Shown: in pieces, positions 17,640-22,466 of the stretch
Position numbering within the stretch: the stretch's first letter is position 1
Layout of the letters: the number at the start of each line of letters is the position of its first letter
Assembly: GCA_035544835.1 (NCBI GenBank)
Contig: DASZZV010000224.1
Span: 1-22,466, forward strand
Direction: 5' to 3'
DNA: 22,466 nt
DNA from: DASZZV01 sp035544835
GTDB taxonomy: Bacteria; Acidobacteriota; Thermoanaerobaculia; Gp7-AA8
The notes under the pieces: model-generated
The model's database searches: none
What the model was told of the DNA's origin: nothing
Seen by the model: only the letters and a program-made list of their open reading frames with translations
Position numbers and translations under genes: made by a program

Positions 17640-20254
17640 TCTTTCGCTTCGAACCAGCTTTTTCCCCAGCATGTCTCCACTGCCAGCGGCACCGCGAGAG
17701 GGTAGACGCTCTCCATGGTCTTTTTCACGAGCGCCTGGGCCGCTTCGACGGAGTTGCTTCCGACTTCCATCACGATCTCGTCGTGAACGGTCAGGAGCAT
17801 TACGACATCGAGCGCCGCGGCGCGCAATTGTCGATCCAGCTCAATCATTGCCAGCTTCAGCAAGTCTGCTGCCGTGCCCTGAATCGGCGCGTTCGTGGCC
17901 ATCCGTTCGGCATTGCTTCTGATCGTGAAAGAGCGGTTGTAGATCTCGGGAATGTGGCGGACCCGCCCAAAGAGCGTCGTGACCTTTCCCGTCGCTCGCG
18001 CTCCTTCCAGAGTGCGGTCGAGGAACCCACGAATGCCGGGATAGCGGGCAAAGTAGGACACGATGAACTCTTTGGCCTCGGCGCCGGATATGCCGAGCTC
18101 CTGCGAGAGGCGAAACGCCGACATCCCGTAAAGAACACCGAAGTTGATGGTCTTGGATGCGCGGCGCTGTTCGTGCGTGACGAGCGCTTCATGGACGTTG
18201 AAGATCTTCGCGGCGGTGGCGCGGTGGATGTCTACACCGCGGTGAAAGGCCTCGATCAGCGATTCGTCACCGCTCATATGAGCGAGGATGCGCAACTCGA
18301 TCTGCGAGTAGTCGGCGGCCAGCAAAACGTTACCCTCGTCGGCAATGAAAGCACGCCGGATTTCTTTCCCCTGCGTCGTGCGAATGGGAATGTTCTGTAG
18401 ATTTGGATCGGATGACGAGAGCCTGCCGGTCGCTGCGACGGCCTGGTTGAAAGATGTGTGTACCCGTCGGTTCTCGTCGACCAGGACGGGCAGAGCATCG
18501 ACATAGGTCGACTTCAGTTTGTGCAGCTCACGATGCTCGAGAATCAGCTTCGGTACTGCGTAGCCATAGCTGGCTAGTTCCTTCAGCACCTCCACGCCGG
18601 TCGAGCTGCTCTTGGTCTTCTGGGTTTTCTTGAGGCTCGGATACTGGAGCTTGTCGAAGAGGATCGTCGAAAGCTGTGTCGGCGAGTTGATGTTGAACTC
18701 TTCGCCAGCTTCCTTGAAGATCCTGATCTCGAGACTGGCAATCTGGTCACCCATGGTCTTCGACATGTCGGCCAGCAGCCCGAGGTCGATACGAATTCCC
18801 TTTTCCTCCATGCGCGCCAGCACCGGGATGAGTGGTAGCTCGATCTCTCGATAAATTCGCGTGAGATCGGGATCTTTGGTCACCTCGGGGGAGAGCATCT
18901 CGTGCAGAGCGAGCGCAATGTCTGACTTCTCGCCGAGATAGCCGGTTGATTCGACACTCGTGTCCAGCACTTTGTTCTTCTTGAGGTGCTCCTTGCGGGT
19001 CAGGACGTCCCGCTTGAGCCGTTCGCGCGAGACGGTCTCGATCTCGTGTCCGTAAGCTCCGGGATTGATGACGTAAGACAGCATCATCGTGTCTTCGTAC
19101 TTCGACGGCATCGGCAGACCACTGAGTGCCAACGCCCGCATGACTGCTTTCATGTCATGAGCTATGAATAGGCGACTCGACGACAGGGAAGAGGCGAGCA
19201 CCGCGCGAACGTCCCCGTCGCGAAGGTCGAGCACCCAGGACTCGCCTCGCATCGGTGAGATGGAAGCCAGTTCACCCTTCCCCCCCTCGGTGGACGATTC
19301 CACGAAGATGGCGATCGGCTCCCTTGAACGGTCGAGAACCTCCTGCAGCCCGGCCCCGGTCCCGACCAGTGAATAGTGCGTCTCGATCTGCTCCTGTTGC
19401 GGCAGGAACTCCTGGAGCAGCGTGGTGAACTCCATTCTGGTGAACAGGTCGTGAAGGGCCGCGCGATCGGGCGGTGTCATCGTCAACTGATCGACGGTGA
19501 CGTCGATATCGAGATCGCAGCGGATGGTCGCCAGATCGCGGGAAAGGAAGGCCTGCGCACGGAACTCCTCGAGCTTTTTTCTCTGTGCCGGCTTGGGCAC
19601 TTCATCGATGTGCTCGTAGAGATTCTCCAGCGACCCGAACTGCGAGATGAGAGCCTTGGCTCCCTTCTCTCCGATGCCAGGGACGCCGGGAATGTTGTCG
19701 ATCGAGTCGCCCCAGATGCCCATCACGTCGACGACACTTTTTGGCGACAGCCCGAAAACCTCGGTGACACCGCTCTCGTCGTAAATGATGTCGCGACCGG
19801 TGTGGTACAGGCGGATCCCAGGTCCGACCATCTGAAAGAAGTCCTTGTCGGATGTGGCGATCACTACCTCATAGCCGGCGTCGCGAGCCTTACATGCCAG
19901 AGACCCGATCAGGTCGTCGGCCTCGAACTGCTCCCGCGTAATGATCGGCAGTCCGAAGCCTCGACACACCTCGTAAACGAGCGGAATCTGCGGAACCAGA
20001 TCGTCCGGCATTGGACGCCGATCTTTCTTGTAATCCTCGAACTGTTCGTGACGGAATGTCGAGGCGCCGACGTCGAAGGCCACGGCCAGCGCGTCAGGCT
20101 TGTGATCCTTCACGAGCTTTCGAAGCATCTGGGTGAAGCCATACACGGCATTCGTCGCCATCCCGGCCGAGTTGGAGAGGCCGCGAATCGCGTAGTAGCT
20201 GCGGTAGAGATTGTTGGAGCCGTCGATGAGGTAGAGACTGCCGCGGGATGCCAT
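17636..20254 (-). CDS. polA: DNA polymerase I
   Basis: This 872-residue Pol I is used for repair synthesis and Okazaki-fragment processing. The 5'-nuclease domain shows LIDGSNNLYRSYYA (9-22), VAFDVGASTFRHEQFEDYKKDR, EADDLIGSLA, TSDKDFFQMV and the helix-hairpin-helix GVPGIGEKGAKALI. The middle domain aligns with a 3'-5' exonuclease but lacks the catalytic acids: IFVESS for FDTET, HDMKAVMRAL for KYDRGIL, YLGEK for YAAED. Proofreading should be absent, as in Taq polymerase. Polymerase motifs are intact: A DYSQIELR (D648), B RRASKTINFGVLYG (about 697-710, K701, Y709) and C TVHDEIVME (D825). I chose ATG at 20254, just before the first conserved motif; the longer frame to 20317 reads into repeat DNA. 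The lipoprotein gene overlaps its stop. Confidence 0.96.
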   Translation of the reverse strand: MASRGSLYLIDGSNNLYRSYYAIRGLSNSAGMATNAVYGFTQMLRKLVKDHKPDALAVAFDVGASTFRHEQFEDYKKDRRPMPDDLVPQIPLVYEVCRGFGLPIITREQFEADDLIGSLACKARDAGYEVVIATSDKDFFQMVGPGIRLYHTGRDIIYDESGVTEVFGLSPKSVVDVMGIWGDSIDNIPGVPGIGEKGAKALISQFGSLENLYEHIDEVPKPAQRKKLEEFRAQAFLSRDLATIRCDLDIDVTVDQLTMTPPDRAALHDLFTRMEFTTLLQEFLPQQEQIETHYSLVGTGAGLQEVLDRSREPIAIFVESSTEGGKGELASISPMRGESWVLDLRDGDVRAVLASSLSSSRLFIAHDMKAVMRALALSGLPMPSKYEDTMMLSYVINPGAYGHEIETVSRERLKRDVLTRKEHLKKNKVLDTSVESTGYLGEKSDIALALHEMLSPEVTKDPDLTRIYREIELPLIPVLARMEEKGIRIDLGLLADMSKTMGDQIASLEIRIFKEAGEEFNINSPTQLSTILFDKLQYPSLKKTQKTKSSSTGVEVLKELASYGYAVPKLILEHRELHKLKSTYVDALPVLVDENRRVHTSFNQAVAATGRLSSSDPNLQNIPIRTTQGKEIRRAFIADEGNVLLAADYSQIELRILAHMSGDESLIEAFHRGVDIHRATAAKIFNVHEALVTHEQRRASKTINFGVLYGMSAFRLSQELGISGAEAKEFIVSYFARYPGIRGFLDRTLEGARATGKVTTLFGRVRHIPEIYNRSFTIRSNAERMATNAPIQGTAADLLKLAMIELDRQLRAAALDVVMLLTVHDEIVMEVGSNSVEAAQALVKKTMESVYPLAVPLAVETCWGKSWFEAKE

Positions 20255-20318
20255 GGCCGCGGAGCATACAACGGGATCGGCGTGGGCCGGACGGGATGTG
20301 ATCACGCTGCGCAGCAAC

Positions 20319-20445
20319 TCGGAGTGGCGGCATCTTTGCCGCCTGGCCCGGCGCCGTCCCGCGGCGCCGTTCTCGTGAAGCTATCGGATGGTGGGCGGCG
20401 GCGCGGGATGCCGCCGAGTCAGGCGACAGGATGTCGCCACTCCGA
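20319..20445. repeat. GGAGTGGCG-type palindromic repeat upstream of polA
   Basis: The ends 20319-20334 and 20430-20445 are inverted repeats matching at 15 of 16 bases. Inside lie GGCGCC / GGCGCC around GTCCCGC (about 20350-20368) and a perfect hairpin GGCGACA-GGA-TGTCGCC (20422-20438). It is another kind of palindromic repeat, different in sequence from the others in the window, and lies in the leader region of polA. Confidence 0.8.
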
Positions 20446-20458
20446 ACTTCGCTCGCGC

Positions 20459-20488
20459 AAAAAAAAGAACCCCGATGGTTCGGGGTTC
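20459..20488 (-). terminator. Strong rho-independent terminator
   Basis: On the minus strand GAACCCCGA and TCGGGGTTC form a 9-bp stem around a 4-base loop, followed by a run of eight Ts. It is about 205 bases upstream of polA and 370 bases beyond the DUF1858 stop, so it ends either the DUF1858 transcript or a separate small RNA. Confidence 0.92.
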
Positions 20489-20600
20489 CGGAAAGAGGCT
20501 TTTGGACCGCTGCGGCTTAAGAGGATTTAGAGGTGGGCTGTAGGATAAATCGTCCAAAATCGGTCCAAATTTGTAGGAGGGAGTCCGCAGCGGTCTCGAA
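20459..20600 (-). ncRNA. Candidate small RNA ending at the 20459 terminator
   Basis: On the minus strand an 11-bp perfect helix (20585-20595 with 20505-20515) encloses a 69-base loop and is followed by 16 bases and the terminator. The loop is pyrimidine-rich and carries several anti-Shine-Dalgarno-like pieces (CTCCCTCCTAC, ATCCTAC, CCACCTC, ATCCTC). It also has a direct repeat TTTGGACCGATT / TTTGGACGATTT. No coding frame fits. A 5' end near 20600 is a guess; no clear promoter is visible. The stretch could instead be the structured 3' UTR of the DUF1858 gene. Confidence 0.4.
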
Positions 20601-20854
20601 GCGCGAACAATTGGAAGGGATCCGCGCAGATGGTCTCAGGTGAAGCTGTTCCGAAACCTGTTTTCATCGTGCCATCAAAAGATGCACGATAGCTGCCAAT
20701 CTCGATTTGTTATTCAGAGGGCGCTGAGGGTCTCTGAAACCACCTTATTTCGTGAGAATGCTCCATTTCTGATCGCCTTGTCGTCTCGGCATGAATGATT
20801 TCGCCGGAAAAACTTTCCAGACGCCATCCAAATTGCCGAGTGGAGCGGGCTCGC
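20601..20854. other. Non-coding stretch between the candidate small RNA and the DUF1858 gene
   Basis: I see no supportable gene here. It holds one hairpin (20666-20690: ATCGTGC and GCACGAT arms, with CATC AAAA GATG at the tip and one bulged base) that lacks a T-run. If the DUF1858 transcript runs to the terminator at 20459, all of this is its 3' UTR. Confidence 0.55.
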
Positions 20855-21103
20855 CTACTCTGTAATCAGGGAGTTCAGATCGTCGACAAGCTTGTCGAGA
20901 GGCACGCCGTAGCCCTCTGCCACCTGCGAGATGGTTTCCTCTTCGGAAATGGCGCAGTGTGAACAGCCACCCAGGTGATAGGAGGCGAAGACCCACCGGG
21001 CGTTGGGGTGAAGGGTCATAGCCTGGCCAACCGTCATCTCGGGATGAAAGGGCCTGGTTCCGGTCGTGGCAGCCGGCTCAGGGATGATGCTGGTCTCAGG
21101 CAT
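20855..21103 (-). CDS. DUF1858-domain protein with GGCSHC cysteine motif
   Basis: This 82-residue protein has an N-terminal tail rich in Pro and Thr (1-20) and a DUF1858 domain (about 21-82): EMTVGQAMTLHPNARWVFASYHLGGCSHCAISEEETISQVAEGYGVPLDKLVDDLN. The C-x-x-C pair (C47, C50) in GGCSHC is the family hallmark and suggests a redox or metal role; the family often occurs with iron-sulfur repair (ScdA/YtfE-like) or nitrogen-oxide metabolism genes, but no function is assigned. The start is well supported: AAGGAGA five bases before ATG. It is divergent from moaD, with about 98 bases between the start codons. A TTGATC / TATCAT pair with 15-base spacing in that gap could be its promoter. Confidence 0.88.
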   Translation of the reverse strand: MPETSIIPEPAATTGTRPFHPEMTVGQAMTLHPNARWVFASYHLGGCSHCAISEEETISQVAEGYGVPLDKLVDDLNSLITE

Positions 21104-21201
21104 ATAGCTCTCCTTGATTGTGTAACACCGATGATACGGTGCAAATTTTATGATCAATGACCGCCGAAGGAAAATCGCTTACAGTTAATTGTTCGGCCAT
21201 C

Positions 21202-21447
21202 ATGAGAGTACGCCTTCTGCTGTTCGCCGTCCTGCGGGACATTGTCGGCTCCGACGAGCAGCAGCTCGACGTCGCCCCGGGGACCTCGGCGCAGGATATC
21301 TGGAGCGCTCTGCGCGATCGACACTCCCGGCTTCACGGCTACGTGAAACCGCCCATGACCGCCGTGAATCTCGAGTACGTCGCCCCGGAGACGATTCTTC
21401 GCGACGGCGACGAGCTGGCCTTCATTCCGCCGGTGTCGGGAGGCTGA
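21202..21447 (+). CDS. moaD: Molybdopterin synthase small subunit MoaD
   Basis: This 81-residue ubiquitin-like protein is the sulfur carrier of molybdopterin synthase; its C-terminal glycine is activated as thiocarboxylate and donates sulfur to precursor Z (cPMP). The sequence RVRLLLFAVLRDIVGSDEQQLDV starts the fold (split: RVRLLLFAVLRD, IVGSDEQQLDV), RDGDELAFIPPVSGG ends it, and the terminal Gly-Gly is intact. I chose the ATG at 21202; an upstream in-frame start at 21157 adds residues unlike MoaD. One base separates its stop from the moaE start, a typical moaDE arrangement. No other cofactor-synthesis genes are in the window. Confidence 0.95.
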   Translation: MRVRLLLFAVLRDIVGSDEQQLDVAPGTSAQDIWSALRDRHSRLHGYVKPPMTAVNLEYVAPETILRDGDELAFIPPVSGG

Positions 21448-21448
21448 G

Positions 21449-21877
21449 TTGTCTTTCCTGACTGACATCGCGATCGATGCGGAGGCTCTCTCTGCCGAGG
21501 TTTGTCGCGATTCCGACGGAGCAGTGGTCACCTTCAGCGGATTCGTCAGAGACCATCACGAGGGTCGTCAGGTGGAATCGATCTTTTATGAAGCCTACCG
21601 GCCGATGGCGGAGAACGAGATCCGGAGGGTGGTCGAGAGTGTCGCGCAGCGTCTGCCCGAGGTTCGGATGGCGGTGCAGCACCGACTCGGACTCGTTCGC
21701 GTCGGCGAAGCCTCGATTGTGATTGCCTGCGCTTCGCCGCATCGCGCTGAAGCGTTCGACGCCTGCCGCGCGCTCATCGATGGCATCAAGGAAATGGCTC
21801 CGATCTGGAAAAAGGAACGTTCTCCGGACGGGGAGGAGTGGGTGGGATGGCAGGGGGGAGGGCGGAATGAAGAATGA
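21449..21877 (+). CDS. moaE: Molybdopterin synthase catalytic subunit MoaE
   Basis: MoaE forms a heterotetramer with MoaD and converts cPMP to molybdopterin. The 142 residues show GAVVTFSGFVRDHHEGRQV (24-42), EAYRPMAENEI, HRLGLVRVGEASIVIACASPHR (split: HRLGLVRVGEAS, IVIACASPHR) and the active-site lysines in KEMAPIWKKE (115-124). The start is TTG, one base after the moaD stop; no other start allows the conserved N-terminal strand. The last residues and the TGA stop (reading RNEE) lie within the AT-rich repeat that begins at 21861, so the C-terminus has been rewritten by the repeat. The core is complete and the enzyme should work. Confidence 0.95.
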   Translation: MSFLTDIAIDAEALSAEVCRDSDGAVVTFSGFVRDHHEGRQVESIFYEAYRPMAENEIRRVVESVAQRLPEVRMAVQHRLGLVRVGEASIVIACASPHRAEAFDACRALIDGIKEMAPIWKKERSPDGEEWVGWQGGGRNEE

Positions 21878-21990
21878 AAAATGAAGAATGAAAATGAGAA
21901 ATGGAAAATGAAGAATTCTGTGAACCTTGGATTTGAAAAGGCTAACAGGATTTACCTTTTCATTCTTCATTCTTCATTCTTCATCTCGCC
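21861..21990. repeat. AT-rich inverted repeat built of GAATGAA units
   Basis: The left side (21861-21896) consists of GAATGAAG/GAATGAAA units. The right side (21955-21990) is its near complement with ATTCTTC units, and both rims share GGCG / CGCC. A 58-base centre lies between. It is related to 16724-16806. It separates moaE from the NUDIX gene and provides the moaE stop codon. The hairpin ends in a T-rich stretch on both strands and may terminate moaDE transcription. Confidence 0.85.
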
Positions 21991-22031
21991 TTATTGACCA
22001 CGCTGGTCTGACGCTTCACCATTCACAGGCC

Positions 22032-22466
22032 ATGACTTCCACCAATGTTCGAGATGATCAACTGCCGCTTGGTGCGGGCGATGCTGCCGAGGTGACGCCG
22101 AGGCCGGCGGCGAGCGTGCTGCTCTTTCGTCGGGACTCGCTCGACCTCCTCATGATGCGCCGTCATGAGGGGAGCTCCTTCGTTCCTGGAGCGTGGGTGT
22201 TTCCCGGTGGAGTTGTCGAGCCTTTGGATCGTGAGCTCACGGAGAATGAGCTGGACGCCATCCGCCTCTGCGCCATTCGCGAGCTTTTCGAGGAGACCGG
22301 TATCTATCTCGGTAAGGGACTCGCGAATTCTGACGATTCGCGTGCCGCGCTCGCCGCCGGTGCCACGACGTTTCGTGAAGTGATTGCCACCGGCCCCGTC
22401 GCTCTCGATCAACTGGTTCTGGTGTCGCACTGGGTGACGCCGGTGGGAGTACCGAAACGCTTCGAC
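22032..22466 (+). CDS. NUDIX hydrolase, N-terminal 145 residues (3' end outside window)
   Basis: The frame starts at ATG 22032 and is open to the right edge. RPAASVLLFRRDSLDLLMMRRHEGSSFVPGAWVFPGGVVEP (24-64 or so) opens the Nudix fold, and RLCAIRELFEETGIYL supplies the metal-binding REx2EE of the Nudix box. Between the leading GG and RE lies a longer insert than in the classical 23-residue box, as in the NUDT19-like branch; the loop SHWVTPVGVPKRFD is also characteristic of that branch, whose members hydrolyse CoA or nucleotide-type diphosphates. The substrate cannot be assigned. The ATG lies 42 bases after the AT-rich repeat; a ribosome-binding site is not obvious. Confidence 0.9.
   Translation, partial: MTSTNVRDDQLPLGAGDAAEVTPRPAASVLLFRRDSLDLLMMRRHEGSSFVPGAWVFPGGVVEPLDRELTENELDAIRLCAIRELFEETGIYLGKGLANSDDSRAALAAGATTFREVIATGPVALDQLVLVSHWVTPVGVPKRFD

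Noticed and set aside
20255..20317. A 21-residue N-terminal extension of DNA polymerase I
   Set aside because: The extra residues are unlike any Pol I N-terminus and border the palindromic repeat; the ATG at 20254 fits the family start.
21104..21201. An FNR/NNR-type box (TTGAT-N4-ATCAA) between the DUF1858 gene and moaD
   Set aside because: Only one half-site (ATCAA) is good; the other half matches two of five bases.

Overview
The window reads as a stretch of chromosome from a GC-rich, Gram-negative-type bacterium. The housekeeping content (PPDK, PlsY/GpsA, citrate synthase, Pol I, SelB, MoaD/MoaE) and the many dispersed palindromic repeats between genes remind me most of Acidobacteriota, perhaps a Thermoanaerobaculia-like lineage. 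That placement is an impression from repeat style and gene types; there is no rRNA or other phylogenetic marker I can score here.

Layout. 2-853: C-terminal end of pyruvate phosphate dikinase. 854-3110: an accessory patch holding three toxin-antitoxin loci in different states: an intact VapBC pair (+), a DUF433 antitoxin whose DUF5615-type toxin is cut off after about 19 residues by a palindromic repeat (-), and a decayed VapBC pair (-) with a nonsense codon and a frameshift. Two copies of a roughly 125-bp multi-hairpin repeat lie in this patch. 3141-5867 (-): a three-gene unit of a processive family-2 glycosyltransferase, a stand-alone MshEN/GspE-N domain protein and a DedA membrane protein, which suggests a regulated envelope or exopolysaccharide locus. 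A GT87-like membrane glycosyltransferase is read divergently (+). 7152-7554: a large nested palindrome. 7555-11528 (-): mccA-like cystathionine beta-synthase, mccB/metB-like PLP enzyme, plsY and gpsA (reverse transsulfuration plus phosphatidic acid synthesis), with a long hairpin between the two sulfur genes. 11796-12911 (+): citrate synthase. 13122-13433 (-): a double CxxC zinc-ribbon protein with its own terminator. 13737-16696 (+): a DUF72 protein, the third copy of the 125-bp repeat, then selB. 16800-20254 (-): polA translationally overlapped with a small lipoprotein gene. 20459-20854: a strong minus-strand terminator and a candidate small RNA with anti-Shine-Dalgarno-like loops. 20855-21103 (-): a DUF1858 protein, divergent from moaD-moaE (+). 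22032 to the end: the 5' part of a NUDIX hydrolase gene.

The most unusual material is between the genes. At least five kinds of palindromic repeat occupy most of the larger gaps. One has demonstrably cut a toxin gene, two supply the stop codon of a neighbouring gene, and the 125-bp family keeps its helices by a compensatory base-pair change between copies. The glycosyltransferase / MshEN / DedA unit and the candidate small RNA upstream of polA are the most promising biological leads. No integrase, transposase, phage gene, CRISPR array, tRNA or rRNA is visible.
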